Source: JAUXLW01 sp964195005 (GTDB taxonomy: Bacteria > Actinomycetota > Acidimicrobiia > Spongiisociales > SHLN01). From it: a stretch of 21,649 bases of DNA. The stretch covers positions 1-21,649 of the forward strand of contig CAXMOO010000006.1 in the NCBI GenBank assembly GCA_964195005.1. The letters run 5' to 3'. The translations under genes and the position numbers were made by a program. The notes beneath the pieces were generated by a model, which saw only the letters and a list, made by a program, of their open reading frames with translations, was not told the DNA's origin and ran no database searches. Numbering within the stretch: the first letter of the stretch is position 1; every line of letters starts with the position of its first letter. This document shows positions 7,559 to 14,928 of this stretch, piece after piece.

Positions 7559-7564
7559 ATCGTA
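7559..7564 (-). promoter_or_regulatory. -10 element TACGAT of a leaderless promoter
   Basis: On the minus strand TACGAT is followed by CGGCCG and then GTG 7552, the same TANNNT-N6-start layout as at other genes in the window. It supports the GTG start of the glycosylase. Confidence 0.6.
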
Positions 7565-7605
7565 GCGCAGCCGGAGAGAGGCCTTCTGGCGGTCGTCATG
7601 CCTTC

Positions 7606-7611
7606 TAGGGT
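7606..7611 (+). promoter_or_regulatory. -10 element TAGGGT of a leaderless promoter
   Basis: TAGGGT lies exactly 6 nt before ATG 7618. Together with TACGAT on the other strand it makes a compact divergent promoter pair in which both transcripts would begin at their start codons. Confidence 0.6.
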
Positions 7612-7617
7612 GCGTCC

Positions 7618-8451
7618 ATGGCCTGGACCTGCGTTGTACTTGGCACCGCCCAGGATGGCGGCAATCCCCAGCTCGGGAGCCCCGGTGTCGGGCCGCCGCG
7701 CATGGTTGCCAGCCTGGCTGCCCTGGCAGACGACGGAACCACCCTCCTGATTGACGTTACGCCGGATGTGAAAGCCCAGCTCAGCGGGTTGGCGAGCTTA
7801 CCGAGCCACCAGCGGCGGGATTCCCCCAACATCGTCGATCACATAGTCCTCACTCATGCTCATATGGGCCACTATGCCGGCCTGGTGCAGTTCGGGAAAG
7901 AGGCCCACAACGCCCGGGGAATCAAATGCTGGGTGACGCCTTCTATGGCGCAATTCCTGAGATCGAATCAGCCGTGGCGAGCTCTGGAAGACGGAGGACA
8001 CATCGAAATCCAGGTAACCGAGCCGGGCAAGAGTTTCGCTCCCGCTCCCGGATTGGACCTGCGTCTGGTGCAGGTACCGCATCGCCCCGACTTCACCGAC
8101 GCCGTCGGCGTCTCGCTGAACGAGGTTCTTTACCTGCCCGACATCGATGGCTGGGAGCAATGGGGCGAGGCGGAGCAGGTGTTGGCCAGGCATCGCATCT
8201 GCCTGCTCGATGCCACCTTTTACGATCCCGCCGAACTCCCCGGGCGGGATATCAGCCACATTTCTCACCCCTTCGTCGACGATACGGTGACTCGCTTTAG
8301 CCACCTGGCGGCGGATCGGCGGATGATCTTGACCCATCTCAACCATTCCAACCCGATTTCCGACCCAGAATCCGCGGAAGCTGAAAGCGTTCGCCGAGCC
8401 GGGTTCGAGGTCGCAGCCGATCTCATGGCCTTTCCATTGGCAAAGCACTAG
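7618..8451 (+). CDS. PqqB-like metallo-beta-lactamase-fold protein
   Basis: This 277-residue cytosolic protein opens with VVLGTAQDGGNPQ, the PqqB-like form of the metallo-beta-lactamase entry strand, then LLIDVTPDVKAQL and the metal-site loop LTHAHMGHYAGL (H80-x-H82-x-G84-H85). In the canonical HxHxDH motif the fifth position is Asp; here it is Gly, so the second metal site is probably altered. Later ligand candidates are H155 in VPHRPDF, the Asp in LLDATFYD and HLNHSNP near the C-terminus. In PQQ biosynthesis PqqB works with PqqA, C, D and E, but none of these is in the window, so this is better called a PqqB-like hydrolase or oxygenase of unknown substrate. The start is ATG 7618, with TAGGGT 6 nt upstream. 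Confidence 0.88.
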   Translation: MAWTCVVLGTAQDGGNPQLGSPGVGPPRMVASLAALADDGTTLLIDVTPDVKAQLSGLASLPSHQRRDSPNIVDHIVLTHAHMGHYAGLVQFGKEAHNARGIKCWVTPSMAQFLRSNQPWRALEDGGHIEIQVTEPGKSFAPAPGLDLRLVQVPHRPDFTDAVGVSLNEVLYLPDIDGWEQWGEAEQVLARHRICLLDATFYDPAELPGRDISHISHPFVDDTVTRFSHLAADRRMILTHLNHSNPISDPESAEAESVRRAGFEVAADLMAFPLAKH

Positions 8452-8539
8452 TTCCCTTGTGCGCAGAGGCGGGTCTAGTCCTGTCGGGGTCGAAAAAGTC
8501 CCTTCTCTAGGCGTTTGGGAGTCTTCCGATGGTCGTGAT

Positions 8540-8863
8540 ATGGATACGACAAAGACTTGCCGGCAAACCGGATGCACCGAAGATACGGCCGACGGTTATT
8601 GCGCGTTTCACTATCTCGCTTTCGTCTCAGGGCTGGAAACCTTCCGCGGTCTTTTGGATGAGGTGGGAGGCCTCGGCGGGGAAGCGCTCCTCGGAGTCAT
8701 CTTTGATCTTGCGGAAGTCGAGCCGGCCGCTGATCTCCTTTGCCGGCACGACGCTCGTCTCGGAGATTGCTACCTGACCGACACGGCCGAATTCTCAGGG
8801 ATGGCTCGCACTCCCTGGGAATTGCGGGCCGCCGCGTACTCTTTGGGAATTCCCTTAAACTAA
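8540..8863 (+). CDS. Small Cys/His protein, paralogue of the 3750-4028 protein
   Basis: This 107-residue protein of no recognised family has an N-terminal C7-x4-C12-x8-C21-x2-H24 site, an Ala/Gly/Leu-rich middle predicted helical, and the C-terminal motif C68-x-H70-x4-G75-D76-C77, E84-F85-x-G87, R90-x2-W93-E94-x-R96-A97, ending in Leu-Asn. All these residues recur in the 92-residue protein at 3750. The middle is about 17 residues longer here, so the two conserved ends seem to be separate modules. ATG 8540 is chosen because it puts the first Cys at residue 7, as in the paralogue; the frame is open from GTG 8459, but the added residues look like non-coding sequence. No Shine-Dalgarno or TANNNT at 6 nt is visible. 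Function unknown; metal binding is inferred. Confidence 0.82.
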   Translation: MDTTKTCRQTGCTEDTADGYCAFHYLAFVSGLETFRGLLDEVGGLGGEALLGVIFDLAEVEPAADLLCRHDARLGDCYLTDTAEFSGMARTPWELRAAAYSLGIPLN

Positions 8864-8975
8864 CCCACTCTCAGTCCACGTTCCGCTCCGCCGGCCCACC
8901 GTTTGATCACACTGGGTGGGAAATTGCGGCGTCGACCTAACTCCCGGCTATCCGGCTGCCGATATCCCTCTTGAC

Positions 8976-9914
8976 ATGAACAGATTCGTCGCCACGGTGT
9001 GGGGCCGACTGCGGGCGGCGGTCGGGCCGTTCCTGGCGTCGTTCGAGCCTTTCTATCGGCTTCCCCGCCTTCTGGTTCTGTGCCTTGGTCTGGTGAGCGT
9101 TCTCGGTTTGGCCGTTCTCGACTGGGCAATCGGGCCTGAGGTTGGGGTTGGGATCCTTTACGTGATGGCGATCATGGCTGTGACCTTTCACGCGTCGTGG
9201 GTCGACGGAGCCGTGGTGGCGACGGTTGCCTCGGCGGCCGGCCTCCTGACGCGACTGATAGGGCCGAACGATCTCGGGGTTGCCACCGTGGTGTGGAGCC
9301 TCTTCAGCGAGCTGGCAGTCTTTCTGACGCTCGTGCTCATCGTCCGACAGATCCGGCGCCTGGTGCAGCTCCTCGAACACCAGTCACGAATTGACCTCTT
9401 GACCGGAGCGCTCAACACACGCGGCCTGTTCGAAACGCTCGAACGGGAGAGGTCGCGAGCCGAACGCTACGGCCTACCGATGACCGTGGTCTTCGTCGAC
9501 CTCGACGGCATGAAGGAGATAAACGATCGGCTGGGCCACTCCGGAGGCGATGAGCTCCTGCGGAGCTTCGCGGAGAAGGTTGGTTCTTCGATTCGTGAAG
9601 AGGATCTCTTTGCTCGCATAGGTGGTGACGAGTTCGTGGTGGCGTTGCCGGACACCGGCCGGCAGCAAGCCCTGACTGTGGTTAGACGGTTGCGCCGGGA
9701 GGTTGGCCGCGAAATCAGCGCCAGCTACGGAGTCGTGACCTTTCTTCGACAGCCTGCCGCGATCGAGGACCTGATCGAAGCTGCCGATTCCATGATGTAC
9801 GTCGCCAAGCGGGCCGGAGGCAATCGGGTGGTCGGCGTAGTCAGGTCCGGCCCGATCGAAACAGATCGCTTCGAGTTGACTTACGATCTGGCTGAGGCGA
9901 TCGAGATTCGTTGA
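8976..9914 (+). CDS. Membrane-anchored diguanylate cyclase (GGDEF)
   Basis: This protein of about 312 residues should make cyclic di-GMP from two GTP at the inner face of the membrane. The N-terminal ~125 residues hold four predicted membrane helices (LLVLCLGLVSVLGLAVLDW; ILYVMAIMAVTF; AVVATVASAAGLL; ELAVFLTLVLIV), forming a small sensor. A short linker leads to the GGDEF domain beginning DLLTGALNTRGLFETL. The active site is intact: FVDLDGMKEINDRLGH and RIGGDEFV (GGDEF at 216-220 from ATG 8976). An allosteric inhibitory site RxxD (REED, 207-210) sits five residues before GGDEF, so product inhibition is expected. No EAL or HD-GYP phosphodiesterase is encoded nearby. ATG 8976 is preferred; GTG 8916 would add 20 residues unlike the family. 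Confidence 0.93.
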   Translation: MNRFVATVWGRLRAAVGPFLASFEPFYRLPRLLVLCLGLVSVLGLAVLDWAIGPEVGVGILYVMAIMAVTFHASWVDGAVVATVASAAGLLTRLIGPNDLGVATVVWSLFSELAVFLTLVLIVRQIRRLVQLLEHQSRIDLLTGALNTRGLFETLERERSRAERYGLPMTVVFVDLDGMKEINDRLGHSGGDELLRSFAEKVGSSIREEDLFARIGGDEFVVALPDTGRQQALTVVRRLRREVGREISASYGVVTFLRQPAAIEDLIEAADSMMYVAKRAGGNRVVGVVRSGPIETDRFELTYDLAEAIEIR

Positions 9915-9942
9915 GTCTCAGCCCTCGTGGGCCGGGAGGGAG

Positions 9943-11037
9943 TCATCTCCAACATGGTGCGGGGGGGGTCACCTCAATCTCAGCCTTGCCTCGACCCCGC
10001 TGCCACAGTAGGAATGTTCCCCCCAGCAGGCTCAGGCCGGCCAGAACGAAGAGCGTGATCGGTCCTGTGGTCCTCCCGAGCTTGAGCCGATTTCCGTTTG
10101 ACCTGGCGTCATCAACGGCTGCCTCGAGCGACTCCGGTGTCGCCTGGTAGGTGAGGTTGTATACCTCGAGTGGTGGCACATCCAGCGAGACCCCGGGGAC
10201 CACCACGGTCGCTTTGCGGATGTCGTGCTTGTGGATGGCGATGAGGATGCCGGTGGTGGGGTCGACCCAATAGGTGGCTTCGAACTCGTAGCTGTAGATG
10301 ATCGGCAGCTGAGGGGGAAGGAATGGCAGAAGGGTGCTTACCGAAGCCTCCAGCTCCGGGGGGAGGTTCAGGATGGGGAGCAGTGCCGGCACCGAGTCGC
10401 GGGGTACGCCCTTGGGGAACTCGCTCAAGGTTCCGGGATCCTTGATGGTCTCCGGTCCGGAGCTGGCCGTGAACACGTAAGTGTTGATGCCTTCCCGCTC
10501 CTCTTCTCGCTGGTAGAAGAGGGTGACGGGGAGTTGGGGGTCCCTATTCCATCCGGCGTAATCGCGTTTTTCAGTCCCGATGGGGAAACCGATGACCAGA
10601 CCGTCTCTCTCGAGGACTCTCTCGTTCTCGGAGAAGTTCTCGATCGATTCCATGGTTTTGCGGTCGATCGTAAAGAAGTCATCCGATCCGGTCAGTCGAG
10701 TTCCGGCGAGGGGAGTTCCCTCTGCCGCGACAAGGGTGGCGACATCGCGAACCAGGGCTTTCTGGCCATTCACCTCTTCGGTGGTCACGGTCCGCTCCGA
10801 CACCACTGCCACATCGGAGAAGAAGAGCTCTTGGGTGGTGTCTTCCAACGCGTTGCGGTTGAGGATCGTTACGACCCCTTCGTAGGTTCGTGTGGTGTCG
10901 ACGTCGTCCGGGAATTGGGCGAGGGCCGGGACGATCAGCAGTTTCAGAATCAAGCCGCCCGCAATGAGCAATGCCCCAAAAACCAGCAAGGCCGCCGGCA
11001 GGCCTTTCCCTCTCAATAATCCTCCCCGTTTGCCCAC
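9943..11037 (-). CDS. DUF3068 (PorA-family) membrane protein
   Basis: This 364-residue protein has an N-terminal membrane helix (about 13-35, LPAALLVFGALLIAGGLILKLLIVPAL), a large extracytoplasmic beta-rich domain, and a C-terminal helix (about 325-345, ITLFVLAGLSLLGGTFLLW) followed by basic residues. This architecture, the opening LAQFPDDVDTTRTYEG and the late YWVDPTTGILIAIHKHD segment fit the actinobacterial DUF3068 family, annotated as PorA-family; porin activity is not established for most members. The start is GTG 11037; TATTCT lies 9 nt upstream on the minus strand. The last residues cross a run of eight G (9961-9968 on the plus strand), so the C-terminal tail is sensitive to a length error. 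It converges on the diguanylate cyclase gene. Confidence 0.88.
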   Translation of the reverse strand: MGKRGGLLRGKGLPAALLVFGALLIAGGLILKLLIVPALAQFPDDVDTTRTYEGVVTILNRNALEDTTQELFFSDVAVVSERTVTTEEVNGQKALVRDVATLVAAEGTPLAGTRLTGSDDFFTIDRKTMESIENFSENERVLERDGLVIGFPIGTEKRDYAGWNRDPQLPVTLFYQREEEREGINTYVFTASSGPETIKDPGTLSEFPKGVPRDSVPALLPILNLPPELEASVSTLLPFLPPQLPIIYSYEFEATYWVDPTTGILIAIHKHDIRKATVVVPGVSLDVPPLEVYNLTYQATPESLEAAVDDARSNGNRLKLGRTTGPITLFVLAGLSLLGGTFLLWQRGRGKAEIEVTPPAPCWR

Positions 11038-11132
11038 GGGGGGAGGAGAATAGAGCAGGCAAACGGGGGTGGGCGAGAAACCAGGAATCTCCGTTCATCC
11101 TATCGGCCGCAGTAGCGGATGAGTCTGCCCTG

Positions 11133-11138
11133 TACCCT
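11133..11138 (+). promoter_or_regulatory. -10 element TACCCT of a leaderless promoter
   Basis: TACCCT ends exactly 6 nt before ATG 11145 and fits TANNNT. It supports this ATG over the much longer upstream extension of the frame. Confidence 0.6.
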
Positions 11139-11144
11139 CGGCAC

Positions 11145-11786
11145 ATGACACCTGTCGAGCATGCCGTTGTCCACACTGCCCGGATGCTGGCTCCGGCGCT
11201 CCTGGCTGCAGTTGTGCTCCTCGTGGTGCCTTCTCAAGAGGATCCCTTCGGGCTATTCATCGTCCAACTGTCGGCACTGGTGGCGTTTGGCGTGGTCGTC
11301 GCCGTGCGCCTGGCTCCTCTCTCATCCCGTGAGGACTGGTTCGTCGGGAGTGGCTGGTCATCTCGCCGCCGGCGACTGGCCGGCGCGGCGGTGACCGTGG
11401 CCCTCGTCACCGGGGCCGTAGCCTTGCTGACCCTGGCATCTTCGGCTGCCCTTCGGCTGCAACCGTCGCTGCAGTTCCTCCAGCTGCTCTCGGCCCTTGA
11501 CATTGCCTGGGCGGCGGCGGCGATTGTGGTGGGCGCCGAGCTGCGCTGGGGTAGGGCCGCCGCCTGGGCCGGGGGGTTGATCCTGGGTGTCCTCTGCGTT
11601 TTCTCGATCTGGCGTTACCTGGACATTGTGGGCTTCACCGACGACGGTGGCTGGTTGGTGTCCGGCGCCGATCTATGGCGTTATGTCATCCCCTTCGACA
11701 CGATTGCTGCAACGGCGGCTGTGCTCATCCTGGTGGCCGGGGTCTGGCGTCCTTATCGCACCGCACAGGCCAGGCCCCAGTCATAG
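11145..11786 (+). CDS. Integral membrane protein, unknown function
   Basis: This 213-residue protein has six predicted membrane helices: residues about 12-28, 30-47, 70-93, 105-125, 128-147 and 175-195. A charged, Arg-rich loop (SSRREDWFVGSGWSSRRRR-like) lies between helices 2 and 3, and an acidic segment before the last helix. No family signature or catalytic motif is recognised. The frame is open from 10971, but the upstream part overlaps the divergent DUF3068 gene and its promoter; ATG 11145 is preferred because TACCCT precedes it by 6 nt. Its last 34 bp overlap the 3' end of the minus-strand DUF547 gene, so the two transcripts are complementary at their ends. Confidence 0.82.
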   Translation: MTPVEHAVVHTARMLAPALLAAVVLLVVPSQEDPFGLFIVQLSALVAFGVVVAVRLAPLSSREDWFVGSGWSSRRRRLAGAAVTVALVTGAVALLTLASSAALRLQPSLQFLQLLSALDIAWAAAAIVVGAELRWGRAAAWAGGLILGVLCVFSIWRYLDIVGFTDDGGWLVSGADLWRYVIPFDTIAATAAVLILVAGVWRPYRTAQARPQS

Positions 11787-12526
11787 GGCTGGAAGGCCAC
11801 TTGCAACTCGTCTAACCGCTCCGACACCACCGGGGCAAGCCAGCGTCGCAGGGCTCGGGCTACTCGAGCCTTACCAACCGGCAACAGGGTGGGCATGCGA
11901 TGGGGCCGCACGAAGTCGGCTCCGTACCACAACAGCACCCGGCTCAGAAGCAGCCTGTGCCCGTCCAGGTAGGCCCCTCCTGCGGCTAGAAATTGACGCA
12001 TCTGTTGGTCGAGTTGTTCGTTCACTTCTGAGCCCGAAAAAGGCTCGTAGCGGAGGGTGGGGCAGGATGCCGATCCGCACACGAGGGCACCGTGAATTCT
12101 CGGGTCGCCGAACCTCCGTATCTTTCCGTGCTCGATCTCGGTAAGCGTCAGCGGCCGGCCGCAGATGGTTGCTAAAGGCCTGGTAAAAGCCCCCGGCACG
12201 CGCAGAACGGAATCTTCGTCTTGCCGAAACGCCTCTCCGGCCAATCCCAGGGCACCGGCGTTGTACAGGTTCAGCCAATAGGCGAGTGCGTCTGCTTTTC
12301 CGAGGTGGTTGGGATCGATCCTGGCAAGCTCGGACACATAGGCGTCGATAGCAGGGAGCATCTCGGGGAGCCCGGCTACACCCTGCTTTTGGACCTGGTT
12401 GAGAACCCCGGCCAGCGGTGAGTGATCTGGCTTGTCGGCGCTCGGGTGCCCGGCCGGGCGGGGGGCGTCCACCCGCAGGGCTCGTAAGACCGAGAAGCCG
12501 ACGCTCAGGGGGTTGGGGCCCTTCAT
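11753..12526 (-). CDS. DUF547 domain protein
   Basis: This 257-residue protein carries the DUF547 core: ALAYWLNLYNAGAL, then CGRPLTLTEIEHGKIRRFGDPRIHGALVCGSASCP, and Leu-rich helices after it. The two Cys of CGSASCP and the DPRIH histidine are conserved features of the family, whose biochemical role is not established. No signal peptide is visible, although many family members are secreted; the Pro/Ala-rich first 35 residues look disordered. ATG 12526 is used; neither a Shine-Dalgarno nor a -10 at 6 nt is seen. The gene is divergent from the Nif3-like gene, with an inverted repeat GAACAC-N14-GTGTTC (12535-12560) between them, and converges with a membrane-protein gene over a 34-bp overlap. 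Confidence 0.88.
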   Translation of the reverse strand: MKGPNPLSVGFSVLRALRVDAPRPAGHPSADKPDHSPLAGVLNQVQKQGVAGLPEMLPAIDAYVSELARIDPNHLGKADALAYWLNLYNAGALGLAGEAFRQDEDSVLRVPGAFTRPLATICGRPLTLTEIEHGKIRRFGDPRIHGALVCGSASCPTLRYEPFSGSEVNEQLDQQMRQFLAAGGAYLDGHRLLLSRVLLWYGADFVRPHRMPTLLPVGKARVARALRRWLAPVVSERLDELQVAFQPYDWGLACAVR

Positions 12527-12570
12527 GGCGACAAGAACACCCCGCGAGACGTGCGTGTTCCCCGCCTCGT

Positions 12571-12576
12571 TACCAT
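12571..12576 (+). promoter_or_regulatory. -10 element TACCAT of a leaderless promoter
   Basis: TACCAT lies exactly 6 nt before ATG 12583. It supports this start for the Nif3-like protein and would drive the three-gene operon. The inverted repeat GAACAC (12535-12540) / GTGTTC (12555-12560) lies just upstream, around the expected -35 position. Confidence 0.6.
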
Positions 12577-12582
12577 CACGTC

Positions 12583-13683
12583 ATGGCGAATCTGACAGTC
12601 GGTGACGTGATCCAGGGGATCGGTCAAAGCGCTCCGTGGAGCAAGGCTGCCGGGTGGGATCCGGTTGGCCTCCAGCTCGGTGACCCGGCCAATCTCGTGG
12701 AGAGGGCCGCGGTGTGCCATGAAGTCACCGAATCCGTGGTAGCGACAGTCGAGAAGGATCCTGTTGATCTACTCGTCAGTTATCACCCCCTCCTCTTCCA
12801 GCCCACTGCCCGGCTGGTAGCCGGGAGAACACCGGCGGGGCGGTCATTGCGGCTTATCGCCCGGGGAGTGGCGTTGGCCGTGGTTCACACCAACTTCGAT
12901 GTTGCCCCCAATGGTGCCGCCGACGCCCTGGCTGATGCGCTGGGGTTGACCAACACTGTCGGCTTCGGGCCACTGCCGGGAGTCGATTCCGTGAAGGTGG
13001 TGTCCTTCGTCCCGGGGGAACAGGTCGATCGGGTGGCGGCTGCCATGAGTGCAGCCGGGGCCGGCCGGATCGGCAATTACCACTCCTGCTCCTACCGGTC
13101 AGATGGTACCGGGACCTTCGTCGCTGAGAATTGGGCTGCTCCGACGGTCGGTTCGGTGGGAGAGTCCACTAGCGAGCCTGAAGTAAGGCTGGAGATGATT
13201 GCTCCTCGCCACGCCGAGGCCGCCGTGGTTGCGGCGCTGATCGACTTCCACCCGTATGAGGAGCCTGCCTATGACGTATTCGATCGGCGTGGCACGGATG
13301 GCCTGGTGGGGCGGGTGGGCCGTCCTCCGGCCGGGACGACGGTTCGCTCTTTTGCATCACTGGCAAGCGAAGCCCTCGGTGGAGGGGACGTGCGGCTCAC
13401 GTGGGGGGGACCAGAGTTCAACCTTGTAGCCGTAGTTCCGGGGTCGGGAGCAAACTTCATCGCCCCGGCTCTGGCGGCAGGGGCCGATCTGCTGGTCACC
13501 GGAGATGTGTCTCACCATCGTGCCCGGTATGCGGCCGATAGCGGGCTAGGTCTCATCGACCCGGGCCATGCCCGCACTGAAAGGCCGGGCGTGGCGCGTC
13601 TGCTCGAACTGGTTGCCGGGGTGGCCCCGGAAGTGACCGACCTGACCGGCCTCGATCCGAGCCCATGGGAGCCCGTGCAGTGA
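12583..13683 (+). CDS. Nif3-like dinuclear metal-centre protein
   Basis: This 366-residue protein belongs to the Nif3/YbgI (DUF34) family of hexameric proteins with a two-metal site; the family is often labelled GTP cyclohydrolase 1 type 2, but its physiological reaction is uncertain. Metal-ligand motifs are VSYHPLLF (H68) and VHTNFD (H102, D106) in the N-terminal half and GDVSHH and a downstream HARTE in the C-terminal half. Between them (about residues 135-235) is the inserted YqfO-type domain, with GRIGNYHSCSY and DFHPYEEPAYDV, so this is the long form. The frame extends 55 codons upstream, but that part is antisense to the DUF547 gene; ATG 12583 is supported by TACCAT at 6 nt. The stop overlaps the next start. 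Confidence 0.94.
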   Translation: MANLTVGDVIQGIGQSAPWSKAAGWDPVGLQLGDPANLVERAAVCHEVTESVVATVEKDPVDLLVSYHPLLFQPTARLVAGRTPAGRSLRLIARGVALAVVHTNFDVAPNGAADALADALGLTNTVGFGPLPGVDSVKVVSFVPGEQVDRVAAAMSAAGAGRIGNYHSCSYRSDGTGTFVAENWAAPTVGSVGESTSEPEVRLEMIAPRHAEAAVVAALIDFHPYEEPAYDVFDRRGTDGLVGRVGRPPAGTTVRSFASLASEALGGGDVRLTWGGPEFNLVAVVPGSGANFIAPALAAGADLLVTGDVSHHRARYAADSGLGLIDPGHARTERPGVARLLELVAGVAPEVTDLTGLDPSPWEPVQ

Positions 13684-14390
13684 CAGGCAAGCTCATGCTC
13701 GACTTGCTCGACCTGCAAGAGGTCGATACCGAGATCGATCATCTTCTCGAGCAGCGCCAATCATTGCCTGAGCTCGACCGTTACAAGCAGGCTCACGGCC
13801 GGGTCCAGGAATTGCAGAGCACGGCTGATGAGCAGGAAGCGGCCCTCGCCGAGACCGAATCGCAAATCAAGAAAGCAGAAGGGGAGCTCGAGATTGTGGA
13901 AGTCAAGCGGGCTACCGAAGAGCGGCGGATGTTTGCGGGGGGCTTCTCTGCCAAGGACCTCGGCAACCTGGAGCTGGAGGTGGAGATGCTCGGCCGCCAG
14001 ATCGGAACCACGGAGGACGACATTCTAGCGGCACTCGAGGTTCGCGAGGGGCAGGAGTCGGAACTTACGGCCACGAAATCCGAGCTCGACGCGGTTCAGG
14101 CCGAGGCCGGTGAGCTCGAAGCGAGCATTGCCGAGCAGTGGAGGGTCATAGACGAAAATGTGGCCGCCCGGGAAGCACGCAAGAGCGAGATCACCCCACT
14201 CATCGATCCAGAGCTTCTGGAGCTCTATGAGAAGCTGCGCCCCAACAAGGAAGGGGTGGCGGTCGGCCGGTTGGCCGGAGGTGTCTGCGGTGGGTGCCAT
14301 CTGAGCCTCAGCTCTGCTGAGCAGGTCCAGGTGTTGGCGGAAGACCCACCCCGTTGCTTGCACTGCCGCCGCATTTTGGTTCCGCAGTAG
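13680..14390 (+). CDS. Coiled-coil protein with C-terminal C4 zinc ribbon
   Basis: This protein of about 236 residues is a long antiparallel coiled coil (residues about 10-170, rich in Glu, Ala, Leu and Gln) followed by a zinc-ribbon domain with CGGCH and CLHC near the end. This matches the actinobacterial zf-RING_7 family (C4-type zinc ribbon, CdsZ-like), commonly found next to Nif3 genes. GTG 13680 shares a GTGA overlap with the Nif3 stop and has GGGAG 6 nt upstream, which suggests translational coupling; ATG 13665 would add five residues and is also possible. The role is not established; the fold suggests a nucleic-acid or scaffold protein. It is the second gene of a three-gene operon. Confidence 0.9.
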   Translation: MTGKLMLDLLDLQEVDTEIDHLLEQRQSLPELDRYKQAHGRVQELQSTADEQEAALAETESQIKKAEGELEIVEVKRATEERRMFAGGFSAKDLGNLELEVEMLGRQIGTTEDDILAALEVREGQESELTATKSELDAVQAEAGELEASIAEQWRVIDENVAAREARKSEITPLIDPELLELYEKLRPNKEGVAVGRLAGGVCGGCHLSLSSAEQVQVLAEDPPRCLHCRRILVPQ

Positions 14391-14392
14391 GC

Positions 14393-14914
14393 ATGATCTT
14401 TTGGCATGTCGGTGGGGCTCTCTTCATCGCCCGCTGGGTGTTCCGCGACCCGAAAATGGACTTGCGGGTGCTAGCTCTGGGAGCCGTCTTGCCCGACTTG
14501 CTCGACAAGCCCATTGGATCGCTGATATTTCACGGATATTTCCGTACCGGACGTATCTATGGCCACACTCTGCTGTTCGCCGCCTTGCTTCTCGCAGCCG
14601 TCATGGCCCTGACCCGGAGGGGGACCACGACCCGCCGGCGCTGGATGGCCCTTCCCATCGGTGTGTTCATTCACCTGCTTTTGGATATTCCACTGGAGAA
14701 CACAACGTTTTGGTGGCCGTTTCTCGGATTCGAATTCCCTCCGTTCGAGGATGGGGCGCTCGGCGACCTGATCCGCTACCTGAGCCGATCCCCGTGGGTC
14801 CTGGCTCAGGAAGCCATTGGCCTCACATATCTGGTGGGGTTGTATCGCAAGTCCGGTTTAGGAGAAAGAGCCCGGCGGCGCGAGCTGGTATCCACCGGCA
14901 CGCTGCCCCTCTAG
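14393..14914 (+). CDS. YdjM/DUF457-like membrane metal-dependent hydrolase
   Basis: This 173-residue membrane protein resembles the YdjM/DUF457 family, usually labelled membrane-bound metal-dependent hydrolase. Family features are an early conserved His (MIFWHVGGALF), the segment LALGAVLPDLLDKP with its Asp residues, RIYGHTLLF, and FIHLLLDIPLENTTFWWPF, where His and Asp residues lie in or near membrane helices. About four or five helices are predicted. ATG 14393 starts two bases after the zinc-ribbon stop; a longer frame from 14354 would overlap that gene. It is the last gene of the operon. The dispersed repeat begins 14 bp after its stop. Confidence 0.87.
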   Translation: MIFWHVGGALFIARWVFRDPKMDLRVLALGAVLPDLLDKPIGSLIFHGYFRTGRIYGHTLLFAALLLAAVMALTRRGTTTRRRWMALPIGVFIHLLLDIPLENTTFWWPFLGFEFPPFEDGALGDLIRYLSRSPWVLAQEAIGLTYLVGLYRKSGLGERARRRELVSTGTLPL

Positions 14915-14928
14915 GAGGGTGGTCGGTG

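Noticed and set aside
8459..8539. Upstream extension of the second Cys/His protein to GTG 8459
   Set aside because: The extra 27 residues have no counterpart in the paralogue, whose first Cys is also at residue 7 when read from the chosen ATG.
12418..12582. Upstream extension of the Nif3-like frame
   Set aside because: It is antisense to the DUF547 coding region, is rich in Arg and Pro, and lacks similarity to Nif3 N-termini; ATG 12583 with its -10 fits better.
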